Assembly: GCF_900142605.1 (NCBI RefSeq)
Contig: NZ_FRBL01000007.1
Location: forward strand, 124,001 to 188,000
DNA: 64,000 bases
Source: Chitinophaga jiangningensis
GTDB lineage: Bacteria; Bacteroidota; Bacteroidia; Chitinophagales; Chitinophagaceae
Reading direction: 5' to 3'
Below the pieces are notes generated by a model. That model saw nothing but the letters and a program-made list of their open reading frames with translations. It made no database searches and had not been told where the DNA came from. Shown piece by piece: positions 1 to 8,524 of the stretch. The position numbers and the translations under genes are program-made. Numbering within the stretch: the stretch's first letter is position 1; each line of letters starts with the position of its first letter.

Positions 1-1389
1 GTAGATCATAGCAACTTGCTTTTCTACCGGATAAGGGCTGTACTGAGCTTGTTTCAGGATTTCCACGTTACGCTGACCTTTGTCGATTACGGCTTTGGTA
101 GCAGCATCGAGGTCACCACCGAATTTGGAGAAGGCTTCCATCTCACGATATTGAGCCTGGTCCAGTTTCAGGGTACCGGATACTTTCTTCATGGATTTGA
201 TCTGCGCGTTACCACCTACGCGGGATACGGAGATACCTACGTTGATAGCAGGGCGGATACCGGCGTTGAACAGGTTACCTTCCAGGAAGATCTGACCATC
301 GGTGATGGAGATTACGTTGGTAGGGATGTATGCGGATACGTCAGAAGCCTGTGTTTCGATGATTGGGAGCGCTGTCAGGGAACCACCACCTTTTACCAGG
401 TGTTTGATAGATTCTGGCAGGTCGTTCATCTGGCGGGCGATTTCATCTTTGTTGATGATTTTCGCAGCACGCTCGAGCAGGCGGCTATGCAGGTAGAATA
501 CGTCACCTGGGTAAGCTTCACGACCTGGAGGGCGTTTCAGCAGCAGGGACACCTCACGGTAAGCTACGGCTTGTTTTGACAGATCATCGTAAACGATCAG
601 TGCAGGGCGACCGCTATCACGGAAGAACTCACCGATAGCAGCACCAGCGAATGGCGCGTAGAACTGCAGTGGAGCAGGATCAGCGGCGTTAGCAGCTACG
701 ATGATGGTGTAAGCCATTGCGCCGGCTTCCTGTAAAGTTTTCATCACACCGGCAACGGTAGATGCTTTCTGACCTACAGCAACGTAGATGCAGTATACTG
801 GTTTACCAGCTTCGTAGAATTCTTTCTGATTGATGATGGTATCGATACAGATCGCTGTTTTACCAGTCTGACGGTCACCGATTACCAGCTCACGCTGACC
901 ACGGCCGATAGGAATCATCGCGTCGATCGCTTTAACACCTGTCTGCATTGGTTCTTTTACTGGCTCACGGAACAGAACGCCTGGTGCTTTACGCTCCAGT
1001 GGCATTTCGTACAGTTCACCAGCGATAGGGCCTTTACCATCGATAGGCTGACCCAGTGTATTTACTACGCGACCAACCATACCTTCACCTACGTTGATAG
1101 ATGCGATTTTTTTGGTACGACGTACTTTATCACCTTCTTTAATACCTGTTGACTCACCCATCAATACCACACCTACGTTGTCTTCCTCGAGGTTCAGTGC
1201 AATTGCCTGAACACCGTTACTGAACTCAACCAGCTCACCGTAACCTACGTTACCCAAACCGTAAATGCGGGCGATACCATCACCCACCTGCAATACTGTA
1301 CCAACCTCTTCCAGGCTTGCATCAGCGTTGAAGTTGCTTAACTGCTGGCGTAATATCGCCGAAATTTCATCAGGTTTAATATCAACCAT
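1..1389 (-). CDS. atpA: ATP synthase F1 subunit alpha (3' end beyond left edge)
   Basis: Alpha subunit of the F1 head, which with beta forms the nucleotide-binding hexamer on the cytoplasmic face of the membrane. Only the first 463 codons are visible (the family is about 500-525 residues); the reading frame is open to base 1. The start is the ATG at 1389, giving MVDIKPDEIS, the usual N-terminus. The P-loop GDRQTGKT is at residues 171-178 (bases 856-879), the expected place. It is the last visible gene of a leftward operon atpB-atpE-atpF-atpH-atpA, 82 bases after atpH; atpG would be expected next, outside the window. Identification is secure from length, motif and synteny. Confidence 0.98.
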   Translation of the reverse strand, partial: MVDIKPDEISAILRQQLSNFNADASLEEVGTVLQVGDGIARIYGLGNVGYGELVEFSNGVQAIALNLEEDNVGVVLMGESTGIKEGDKVRRTKKIASINVGEGMVGRVVNTLGQPIDGKGPIAGELYEMPLERKAPGVLFREPVKEPMQTGVKAIDAMIPIGRGQRELVIGDRQTGKTAICIDTIINQKEFYEAGKPVYCIYVAVGQKASTVAGVMKTLQEAGAMAYTIIVAANAADPAPLQFYAPFAGAAIGEFFRDSGRPALIVYDDLSKQAVAYREVSLLLKRPPGREAYPGDVFYLHSRLLERAAKIINKDEIARQMNDLPESIKHLVKGGGSLTALPIIETQASDVSAYIPTNVISITDGQIFLEGNLFNAGIRPAINVGISVSRVGGNAQIKSMKKVSGTLKLDQAQYREMEAFSKFGGDLDAATKAVIDKGQRNVEILKQAQYSPYPVEKQVAMIY

Positions 1390-1434
1390 AATTATGCTTT
1401 TTAAAAAGAGTCGTTAGAGTAATTGATTGTAACG

Positions 1435-1467
1435 ACAACAGCTTTGCGTGTACGCAGCGGCTGCTGT
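1435..1467 (-). promoter_or_regulatory. Intercistronic hairpin between atpH and atpA
   Basis: A nested inverted repeat: an outer stem ACAACAGC/GCTGCTGT with one mismatch and an inner stem TGCGT/ACGCA closed by a 2-base gap. It has no T-run in the direction of transcription, so it is more likely an mRNA processing or stability element than a terminator. The role is inferred only. Confidence 0.4.
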
Positions 1468-1471
1468 ATTA

Positions 1472-2029
1472 TTAACGTATCTCGGATACGTACATATTCT
1501 TAGTGAATTGTTGTCTGAGGCCATTCAGTTCATTCTGAATAGAGGCATCATACAACTGATCTCCGGCTTCGAGTACAAAACCACCGATGAGCTCAGGTTT
1601 TACCTTAGCTTCCAGCTGTACCTGTTGCGTACCGTCGGCTACACGCTGTTTGATCAGATCCAGCGTAGCTTGTTCCATAGGAACGGCGGTAGTGATTTTA
1701 ACAGTAGCGATGTTTTTGATCACATTGTACTGTTGTCCAAATTCCGCGGCAATTTCAGGCAGGTTGCTTTCGCGGCCTTTATTTACCAGCAATTTGATGA
1801 ACAGCTGTGTAGTTTGAGATACACGGCCATTCAGCACTGCGTCCAGGATTTTCTGTTTCGCATCCGCCTTAATGATCGGGCTTCTGAGTAACAGTACCAG
1901 GTCGCGGTTTGTTTTCATCACCTGTTGTAAAGACAGCATATCGTTATGCACTTCTTCGAGCTGATTCTTTTCCAGAACCAGGTCAATCAATGATTTTGCA
2001 TACCGGGATGCTAAACGGGGATTCTGCAT
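1472..2029 (-). CDS. atpH: ATP synthase F1 subunit delta
   Basis: Delta subunit (OSCP family), which clamps the top of the F1 head to the peripheral stalk. It has 185 residues, close to the usual 175-185. The N-terminus MQNPRLASRYAKSLIDLVLE is the typical helical start of the family (RYA.SL.dlA), and the C-terminal part holds the conserved region around KVKPELIGGFVLEAGDQLYD (about residues 141-160). It lies 57 bases downstream of atpF and 82 bases upstream of atpA in the leftward operon, the standard order. Confidence 0.96.
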   Translation of the reverse strand: MQNPRLASRYAKSLIDLVLEKNQLEEVHNDMLSLQQVMKTNRDLVLLLRSPIIKADAKQKILDAVLNGRVSQTTQLFIKLLVNKGRESNLPEIAAEFGQQYNVIKNIATVKITTAVPMEQATLDLIKQRVADGTQQVQLEAKVKPELIGGFVLEAGDQLYDASIQNELNGLRQQFTKNMYVSEIR

Positions 2030-2086
2030 ATCGCTTATAGCTTTTAGCCTTTCACCAGTTGTTTGGGCTGATGAACTGCCTTATTC

Positions 2087-2581
2087 TTAATTCAATTTGA
2101 TTTCCTGTGCCAGTTGTTTTACGTAACCTTCCTGAGCAGATTTATCTGAGAGTTCTTTTCTCAGGATCTTCTCAGCTACTTCGATAGCGAGGTTACCCAC
2201 CTGGTTTTTCACCTCCGTTAACGCAGCCATTTTCTGACTTTCGATAGCGGCATATGCTTCAGAGATGATCTTTTTAGCTTCTGCCTGCGCTTGCGCTTTA
2301 GCTTCGCCGATGATCTGATCTTTAGCGTCTTTAGCTTCTTTCAGGATTTTGCTTCTTTCTGCTTTAGCTTCAGCCAATACATGTTCATGCTCCGCTTTCA
2401 TCTGCGCCATTTCTTCTTTCACTCTTTCTGCAGAAGCGATAGAATCAGCAATAGATCCTTCCCTTTCTTTCAACACAGCCAGGATTGGAGTCCAGGCAAA
2501 TTTCTTCAGGATGAGGAATACAATAACGAAGATTACAAAGGAGATGATAAATAAGCCGACCGCTGGTATCAACAGATCCAT
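2087..2581 (-). CDS. atpF: ATP synthase Fo subunit b
   Basis: Peripheral-stalk subunit b (164 residues). One N-terminal membrane helix at about residues 5-26 is followed by the family signature around W-T-P-I (FAWTPILAVLKERE), then a long charged, Ala/Glu/Lys-rich coiled coil to the C-terminus, as expected for the b-dimer that reaches up to delta. It follows atpE after an 83-base gap that contains a hairpin, and precedes atpH by 57 bases. The start is the first ATG of the frame and leaves no extension before the membrane helix. Confidence 0.96.
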   Translation of the reverse strand: MDLLIPAVGLFIISFVIFVIVFLILKKFAWTPILAVLKEREGSIADSIASAERVKEEMAQMKAEHEHVLAEAKAERSKILKEAKDAKDQIIGEAKAQAQAEAKKIISEAYAAIESQKMAALTEVKNQVGNLAIEVAEKILRKELSDKSAQEGYVKQLAQEIKLN

Positions 2582-2617
2582 ATTACGAGGATTTAATTTT
2601 TTTTGTGTTTGTAAAGA

Positions 2618-2654
2618 TTACTGCATCCATTGCCCTGTGCGCCGGATGCAGTAA
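2618..2654 (-). promoter_or_regulatory. Intercistronic hairpin downstream of atpE
   Basis: A perfect 11-bp inverted repeat (TTACTGCATCC and its complement) with a 15-base loop, just after the atpE stop codon and 37 bases before atpF. It lacks a T-run reading leftwards. Subunit c is needed in many copies per enzyme while b is needed in two, so a 3' stabilising stem or partial terminator here would fit; that role is inference. Confidence 0.5.
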
Positions 2655-2664
2655 AAAGTTTGGC

Positions 2665-2937
2665 TTACATAACTACCGCTAACAGACCAGCGATTACACC
2701 GAAGAGGGCAACACCCTCTACCAGCGCAGCTGCCAGGATCATGTTTGCACGGATGTCATTTGCAGCTTCTGGTTGACGAGCGATAGATTCCAGAGCGCTC
2801 TTACCGATGTTACCAACACCCATACCAGCCGCGATAGCAGCGATACCAGCGCCGATTGCACCACCAGCTTTAGCTAAACCTGAAGCAGACGCAGCAGCTT
2901 CGTTAGCAGCCTGCAATAAAACAGTCAAAAGTGCCAT
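2665..2937 (-). CDS. atpE: ATP synthase Fo subunit c
   Basis: Proteolipid subunit that forms the rotating membrane ring (90 residues). Two hydrophobic hairpin helices are visible, with the Gly/Ala-rich first helix at about 22-45, the polar loop with the R54-Q55-P56 motif that contacts gamma/epsilon, and a second helix carrying the ion-binding carboxylate E74 in LVEGVALF. Nothing clearly marks it as a sodium-type ring, so proton coupling is assumed. It is 39 bases downstream of atpB. The N-terminal 12-15 residues (MALLTVLLQAANEA) are a short extension relative to the shortest c subunits. Confidence 0.97.
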   Translation of the reverse strand: MALLTVLLQAANEAAASASGLAKAGGAIGAGIAAIAAGMGVGNIGKSALESIARQPEAANDIRANMILAAALVEGVALFGVIAGLLAVVM

Positions 2938-2976
2938 AATGAATATGTATTTGAATTAAAAATTAACAAAATTGAA

Positions 2977-4146
2977 TTAGTGATGTGCACCATGTGCATC
3001 ATCATGACCACCTTCCATCGCCTGACCAATAAATACAGAAGTCAGCGTAGCGAAGATGAACGCCTGGATAAACGCTACCAGCAATTCCAGCATCATCATT
3101 ACGATGTTGAACAGGATAGTGATAGGCAGGAAGCCATAACCAGCCACAGCGCTGATGCCTCCAAATATAAATACCAGGGAGATAATGCTCAGAATGATAA
3201 TGTGACCAGCCAGGATGTTGGCAAAAAGTCGGATAGCCAGTGACACAGGCTTGGTGAACACACCGATCAGCTCCACAGGCGCCAGGATGATTTTTACACC
3301 ACCAGGTACAGGAGGATTCAGGATGTGACCCCAGTAATGCTTGTTGGAAGCAAACAGGATCGCGATGAAGGCAATGATCGCCAGCGCCGCAGTTACTGCA
3401 ATGTTACCGGTTACGTTGGCAGAACCTGGTAACAGACCTAACAGATTGTTAATCAATATAAAGAAGAATACAGTCAGGATAAATGGCGTGTATTTGTCCG
3501 CCGCTTTACCAGGAATGTTAGGTTTCACTACCTCATCTCTCATGAAAATGATCACCGGCTCAATCAGCCCCTGGAAACCTTTAGGCGCTTTCTTGCTGCC
3601 ACGGGTTTTGTAAGCTTTCGCCACATTCAGCATCATCCATACCAACAGGATAGCCGCAATGATCATGGAAGTGATATTCTTGGTAATAGAAAAATCGTAG
3701 ATTTTTTCGCCGGTAGGATTGTCGTTCGCGTCCACTGCAATGATAGTTCCGGTAGCGAATTTCTCGCCCAGACCCTTCTCTTCCAGGTAATGCTTGGTAA
3801 CCAGTCTGTAACCATCATGGGATTTATGACCATGCTCGAAAGCAGAAGACATAAAAGAAGAAGTTCCACGAACAGGATTGTAAATGATCACTGGTAACGG
3901 AATTGTTACAGGAGTGTGCTCATTGAGATCCATAATATGCCAATCGTGGGCATCCTTTACGTGACCCAGGATTACTTCCTTAGCATCGAAAGGTTTTTTA
4001 GCCTCCGGAGCACCAGCTTCATGATGCTCAGTGCCATGGCCACCTTCATTGTTTGCAGCTGCAAAAGAAGAATTACTAAAACCGTGAAGGCCTAAAACCA
4101 TCACAAGTGCTACCATACTATGTTTGAACCGACTGAATGAAATCAC
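2977..4146 (-). CDS. atpB: ATP synthase Fo subunit a, with secretory N-terminal extension
   Basis: Proton-channel subunit a of Fo. At 389 residues it is much longer than the E. coli protein (271). The C-terminal part has the membrane helices and the key region with the essential Arg (PVSLAIRLFANILAGH). The extra N-terminus begins with a signal-peptide-like segment (residues 1-30, hydrophobic core VALVMVLGLHGF, then SSFAAA), followed by a His/Glu-rich stretch and a soluble region of about 130 residues before the first membrane helix. The C-terminus is also His-rich (DDAHGAHH). Such extended forms are known from Bacteroidota. It is the first gene of the operon, with a promoter box 19 bases upstream of the start. 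Confidence 0.95.
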   Translation of the reverse strand: MISFSRFKHSMVALVMVLGLHGFSNSSFAAANNEGGHGTEHHEAGAPEAKKPFDAKEVILGHVKDAHDWHIMDLNEHTPVTIPLPVIIYNPVRGTSSFMSSAFEHGHKSHDGYRLVTKHYLEEKGLGEKFATGTIIAVDANDNPTGEKIYDFSITKNITSMIIAAILLVWMMLNVAKAYKTRGSKKAPKGFQGLIEPVIIFMRDEVVKPNIPGKAADKYTPFILTVFFFILINNLLGLLPGSANVTGNIAVTAALAIIAFIAILFASNKHYWGHILNPPVPGGVKIILAPVELIGVFTKPVSLAIRLFANILAGHIIILSIISLVFIFGGISAVAGYGFLPITILFNIVMMMLELLVAFIQAFIFATLTSVFIGQAMEGGHDDAHGAHH

Positions 4147-4165
4147 AGCTTTCTGAAATTTTGCG

Positions 4166-4173
4166 CAAAGATA
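4166..4173 (-). promoter_or_regulatory. -7 promoter box for the atp operon
   Basis: TATCTTTG on the minus strand matches the Bacteroidota -7 consensus TAnnTTTG exactly. It lies 19 bases from the atpB ATG, implying a short leader. A TTTG-like -33 element at the usual spacing is not convincing. The rest of 4174-4344 shows no gene. Confidence 0.55.
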
Positions 4174-4344
4174 AACACTTTTATCTCAAAAATTCAGCGA
4201 TGATGAAAAAAAAGGAAGGTATATTATAAGGTTGTTGATAATCACCCGGTTACAAGGGCATTGGGATCGATTTTTTTTTGGAATTTTTCCCGTTTTTTGA
4301 CGGGTTGCATGAGTCGAAATTTATATTTATTTTTTCACCATATC

Positions 4345-6114
4345 TTATCCCGCCGCGGAAGCGTTGAATTGCATACTGTGCAGCTTGTAATAAAAGCCCT
4401 CCAGCTTCAATAACTCCTCGTGACTACCCATCTCCTTAATCTCTCCTTTGTCCAGCACAATGATCTTATCCGCCTTGCTGATCGTAGATAAACGATGGGC
4501 AATGATAATAGCGGTACGGTCCGCTATCAGTTTATCAATGGCATTTTGTATAAGTTGCTCTGATTCAGTATCTACGGAAGATGTAGCCTCGTCCAGGATC
4601 AAAATGGCCGGGTTATATAACAACGCCCGCACAAAGGAAATCAACTGACGCTGCCCCAACGATAACGTACTGCCCCGCTCCATCACCTGGTAATCGTACC
4701 CACCCGGTAACTGCATGATAAAGTCATGTATACCAATCAGTTTTGAGGCAGATATTACCTCCTCCCTGCTAATGGCCGCGTTATGTAAGGTAATATTGTC
4801 GTAAATAGACCCTGAGAACAGAAATACGTCCTGCAATACCACACCTATCCTGCTTCGCAATGCCTGTAAGGAATAACCCGCCAGGTCAATGCCATCTATC
4901 TTAATACTTCCCTTCTGCACCTCATACAACCGGTTAAGAATACTGATAATCGTGGTTTTACCGGAACCGGTATGGCCCACAATCGCTACGGTATCCCCGG
5001 GCTTCGCATCAAAAGTGATGTCCTTCAGCACATAACGGTCTTCCACATACGCAAATGACACATGGTCAAAGCTAATCGCTCCCTTCATGTCCCTGCCCTG
5101 CTCATGGCCCCTGTCTGGTATATAGTCCTGGTTATCTAAAATTTTGAACACACGCTCACTGGCCACCAGCCCCATCTGCAAGGTATTGAACTTATCCGCC
5201 AGCATCCGCAGCGGACGAAACAGCATATTCAGGTACATGATAAATGCAATCATCACCCCCTGCGTAACCTCGTAGTTCAGCACCTTATTGGAACCCCACC
5301 AAACCATCAAACCCAGCGAAATCGCCAGAATAATTTCCACCACCGGGAAAAATACAGAGTAGGCAAAAATCGCATGTATGTTCGCATCCCGGTGATCCTT
5401 GTTGATCTGGCGGAACCGAGCAAACTCACGCTTTTCCCCTGTAAATGCCTGCACTACCACCATACCCGTGATATGCTCCTGCACAAACGCATTCAGCGCG
5501 GATACGGCGTTGCGCACCTGGTAAAACGACTTATTCACACTCTCCTTGAAAATATAGGTAGCAATGATCAGAATCGGAAAGGGGGATAAACTTACCAGCG
5601 TTAAACGCCAGTCCTCTAAAAACATGACCGTCAGGATGGCTATGATCATCAGCAAATCAGCTACAATGCTGATAATACCTTCTGAAAACACATCGTTAAT
5701 AGCCTCAATATCGTTGATAGTACGGGTAGTAAGCGTGCCTATCGGGGTTTTATCAAAAAATGCCAGGTTCAGGCGCACAATCTTTTTGTATACCGTCACC
5801 CGTAAGTCCTTTACCACCGACTGTCCCAGCCAGTTGGTCAGGTAAGAAAAGAAAAACCTTACTACCGTTTCCAACAGTAGTAAGGCTATCTGCAAAATTG
5901 TAACCCATACCAGCATTTGCAGCAGCTGGTTGGAAATATATTTGTCCACCGTCACCTGTATCAGATAGGGCCGCAGCGGCGAAATCACCGCCAGCACCAC
6001 CGTCAGGAGCATGGATATGATAAATGAGCGCTTGTACGGCACAGCAAATGAGAAGATACGTCTTAGGAGACTGGAATCGAATACTTTCTTTACTGCGATA
6101 TTTTCCACGTTCAT
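4345..6114 (-). CDS. ABC exporter, fused membrane and ATPase domains (MsbA/LmrA-like)
   Basis: A 589-residue half-transporter that would work as a dimer in the inner membrane. Residues about 20-330 hold six predicted membrane helices, and 345-580 the nucleotide-binding domain: Walker A GHTGSGKTT (380-388), Q-loop Q428, signature LSLGQ (484-488), Walker B ILILDE (504-509) and switch H540. The signature has Leu in place of the usual second residue Gly (LSGGQ), a tolerated variant in this exporter class. Substrate cannot be told from sequence; lipid, drug or peptide export are all possible. It lies 16 bases downstream of the caspase-like gene on the same strand, so the two may be cotranscribed. 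The left flank (4174-4344) is non-coding. Confidence 0.92.
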   Translation of the reverse strand: MNVENIAVKKVFDSSLLRRIFSFAVPYKRSFIISMLLTVVLAVISPLRPYLIQVTVDKYISNQLLQMLVWVTILQIALLLLETVVRFFFSYLTNWLGQSVVKDLRVTVYKKIVRLNLAFFDKTPIGTLTTRTINDIEAINDVFSEGIISIVADLLMIIAILTVMFLEDWRLTLVSLSPFPILIIATYIFKESVNKSFYQVRNAVSALNAFVQEHITGMVVVQAFTGEKREFARFRQINKDHRDANIHAIFAYSVFFPVVEIILAISLGLMVWWGSNKVLNYEVTQGVMIAFIMYLNMLFRPLRMLADKFNTLQMGLVASERVFKILDNQDYIPDRGHEQGRDMKGAISFDHVSFAYVEDRYVLKDITFDAKPGDTVAIVGHTGSGKTTIISILNRLYEVQKGSIKIDGIDLAGYSLQALRSRIGVVLQDVFLFSGSIYDNITLHNAAISREEVISASKLIGIHDFIMQLPGGYDYQVMERGSTLSLGQRQLISFVRALLYNPAILILDEATSSVDTESEQLIQNAIDKLIADRTAIIIAHRLSTISKADKIIVLDKGEIKEMGSHEELLKLEGFYYKLHSMQFNASAAG

Positions 6115-6130
6115 TTAGCTATTAGTTGTT

Positions 6131-8332
6131 CTATGATTTCTTTTCGTCTTTCATGATCTGCCTGTAAGCCTTGATAAAGATAGCACCCAGGTTTTTATGT
6201 GGTGGCACATAGTCGCTGAACAGCTCTTTGTTACGGGCATCGCCGGCAAACTTCTTGGACAGCTGCGCCCACATAATCACCCAGTCTACGTTCTTACCAC
6301 TTCTCACCACATCTTCCAGGCTGCGGATAATCGGCTCATTCACAAAACGGGTACCCACCTGTTTGGAAGAAATAATATGCGCTTCCGGTGATTTCTCCAG
6401 TACTGTAGCCAGGTTATGATAGCCTCCGCAGGAGCCCAGCACTACGATTTTGGCGGAGCTTTGCAAGTTATCCAGCGTTGTGTTCACATGGTAACTGTGA
6501 CCACGGTGAATGAAGATGGAAGGATGTATATCCTGCTCATCCAGATATTCAGAGAGTTTGCTGATCGCCTCCTTATCCCCAGGCTCATCGATAGGCAGGT
6601 TCGCATAAATGGTAGTAGGCTTACCTTTCAGGGAAGAAATGGTAGTCCAGTACTTGCCTTTTACCACCCGCCAGTCGCCGGACGGGAAGTTGCTCATAAA
6701 GCTGGCGTATGATTCCTGGCCATCTTTATCTCCATAGAAAAATACCTGCTGGTATACACGACCACTATCGCTTTCCAGGCTGTTGAAGGTAACGTAGTTG
6801 ATTGGAGGCAGTTGCAGCTTGCTGGCCATATCCGATGCCTTGCTGGAATCGTTACCATTTTCTGCTTCTGTTTCAAATAAACTGGTCAGCAGCTGGTAAA
6901 TTACGGTACCACGGCGATCATTATGTTTTTTCACGTATGCCAGGTTCTTTCTCACCTCTGCACGCAGGAAGTCCAGCAGCTTAGGATCGCGGATACTACC
7001 AAAGGAGTTGGCCACATCTACGGCATCTTCCAGGTCTTCCGTTTTTTCCAGGTTCTGCACATACTTCTGCATCAGGTAGTTGGAGTTCTCCGGCGCCATG
7101 GATTTCAGAAAGTTGTCCAGGGTGTTGAAACCCGCTGCCATTGCGATAAACTTCTTAAAACGGTCAAAGTTCACCATCATCAGTAAGCTGTCGCCACGGG
7201 GAGGCTTCATGCGGATCATCATCTGATCGTACAAACCGGCGTTGTTATGGTTGGTATAGCTGGAAGTATACAGTTCCTCCTGGCCGTTTACAATCAGGTA
7301 ATACAGTTCTTCCGGTGTAAAGTCGTTTACGATGCGGAACCTGACATTGGCCGGCTCCTCGTGCAGATCATTTACATCGCGGATATAAATCAGTGATTTG
7401 GCCTGCATATTTTCCATCATGGCTTTCATACCAATGGGCTGGTGGCCTTCACTTTTCATCTTTTGCAGGTTGATGGTCGACTTTACCATCTGGCGGTAAT
7501 ACTGGCGGTCGTTGTCGGCTACTTTCTCCAGGTCTTCCACGGTGGTGGTACCGGCGAGAATTTCATCGATGAAAGGCAGTATACGCGTGCTTTGCGGGGA
7601 TTTACCAATGCGTACGATTGTTTGCACAATCGGATCCTGGTTACGCTTGATAGCCGTAGCCATCGGCGTGTAGGAGGTAGCGTAAGTCAGCACCTGGTTA
7701 GGATACTTACGTGCTACAGCCGCTACAATGGAGTCGGTACCAGGATATCCGAGATAATCACTGAGCTTCGGCATTACCGTCTCCAGATTATCAAAGGCAT
7801 ACTTGGTAAACACCAATCCCCTTGCCTCTTTATAGCCCGGGTTATCTTTAAACACTTCAATCAGTCTTTCCGAACCTTCGAATGAAAGGCCCTGGATATA
7901 GGGATAGATGCTTTTGCCTTTCATGTCGGCATGCATCATTTGCTGATATGCGTTGATGATAGCCGGTGCTTCTTCCGGCTGCAGCAGGGTGCGGGCCCGC
8001 TTGTAGTTATAATCTTTGAGAACAGCGTAGATGCCGGTAAGGTATTTCACTTTCAGACGATGGTCTAGGGAGCTGTCCCGTTCGATTTCTTCCTGGATTT
8101 TGTCCACCTGTTTGATGAGCGCATTGGTCACCTGCAGGTTGATGGTTTGATCGTCAGACACGCGCACCAAATCGTCGGCCTTGCCGTCGAACTTAGCTGC
8201 TGCTGCCTGTTCCTTGTCTATATTATCGTGAAATCCCTGCCTGGTAATAGGTATCTGCAAATGACTGTTCTGTGCGTGTACCCAGCTGCTTTGAGAAGCC
8301 GCCAGCAAGAAAATGATTAAAAATTTCCTCAT
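6131..8332 (-). CDS. Secreted protein with C-terminal caspase-like (clan CD type) motif
   Basis: 733 residues, not recognised as a named family. The start at 8332 (MRKFLIIFLL...) is chosen because AAAGGAGA lies just upstream and gives a clear signal peptide ending near VHAQ; an in-frame ATG at 8404 would lie upstream of the promoter box. Residues 30-560 are mostly helical and featureless. The C-terminus holds FIHRGHS (H609, H612) and, about 25 residues later, VVLGSCGGY (C635), each following a beta-strand-like hydrophobic stretch, then SSKQVGTRFVN. A His-Gly-His near a Gly-Ser-Cys-Gly-Gly turn is the arrangement of caspase, gingipain and separase type cysteine peptidases. The protease assignment is inference; a periplasmic or surface location follows from the signal peptide. 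It probably heads an operon with the ABC exporter. Confidence 0.6.
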   Translation of the reverse strand: MRKFLIIFLLAASQSSWVHAQNSHLQIPITRQGFHDNIDKEQAAAAKFDGKADDLVRVSDDQTINLQVTNALIKQVDKIQEEIERDSSLDHRLKVKYLTGIYAVLKDYNYKRARTLLQPEEAPAIINAYQQMMHADMKGKSIYPYIQGLSFEGSERLIEVFKDNPGYKEARGLVFTKYAFDNLETVMPKLSDYLGYPGTDSIVAAVARKYPNQVLTYATSYTPMATAIKRNQDPIVQTIVRIGKSPQSTRILPFIDEILAGTTTVEDLEKVADNDRQYYRQMVKSTINLQKMKSEGHQPIGMKAMMENMQAKSLIYIRDVNDLHEEPANVRFRIVNDFTPEELYYLIVNGQEELYTSSYTNHNNAGLYDQMMIRMKPPRGDSLLMMVNFDRFKKFIAMAAGFNTLDNFLKSMAPENSNYLMQKYVQNLEKTEDLEDAVDVANSFGSIRDPKLLDFLRAEVRKNLAYVKKHNDRRGTVIYQLLTSLFETEAENGNDSSKASDMASKLQLPPINYVTFNSLESDSGRVYQQVFFYGDKDGQESYASFMSNFPSGDWRVVKGKYWTTISSLKGKPTTIYANLPIDEPGDKEAISKLSEYLDEQDIHPSIFIHRGHSYHVNTTLDNLQSSAKIVVLGSCGGYHNLATVLEKSPEAHIISSKQVGTRFVNEPIIRSLEDVVRSGKNVDWVIMWAQLSKKFAGDARNKELFSDYVPPHKNLGAIFIKAYRQIMKDEKKS

Positions 8333-8362
8333 TATAATTCTCCTTTTCAGCCAACCTGATAG

Positions 8363-8370
8363 CAAATTTA
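8363..8370 (-). promoter_or_regulatory. -7 promoter box for the caspase-like gene
   Basis: TAAATTTG on the minus strand, an exact TAnnTTTG match, 30 bases from the chosen ATG at 8332 with an AAAGGAGA ribosome site between them. Immediately upstream is a 12-base near-direct repeat of AATTGGTTG. Its position rules against translation from the ATG at 8404. Confidence 0.5.
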
Positions 8371-8524
8371 CAACCAATTTAGCAACCAATTGTGTAAATG
8401 CCATTAGGGGCTAGCTTTTAAGCACAAATAAATATGTTTTTCCTATATCTTTATAAAGTGAGGCAGAAAATTCCGCCTAAGGAGTAACAATTAATCACGG
8501 ACAACTGTTAAATGGAAATCATTT

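Noticed and set aside
4345..6114. ABC exporter as a degenerate pseudo-transporter because of LSLGQ
   Set aside because: All other ATPase motifs are intact and the second residue of the signature varies in active exporters.
8333..8404. 24-residue extension of the caspase-like protein to an ATG at 8404
   Set aside because: It would start upstream of the promoter box and bury the clear signal peptide; the strong ribosome site supports 8332.
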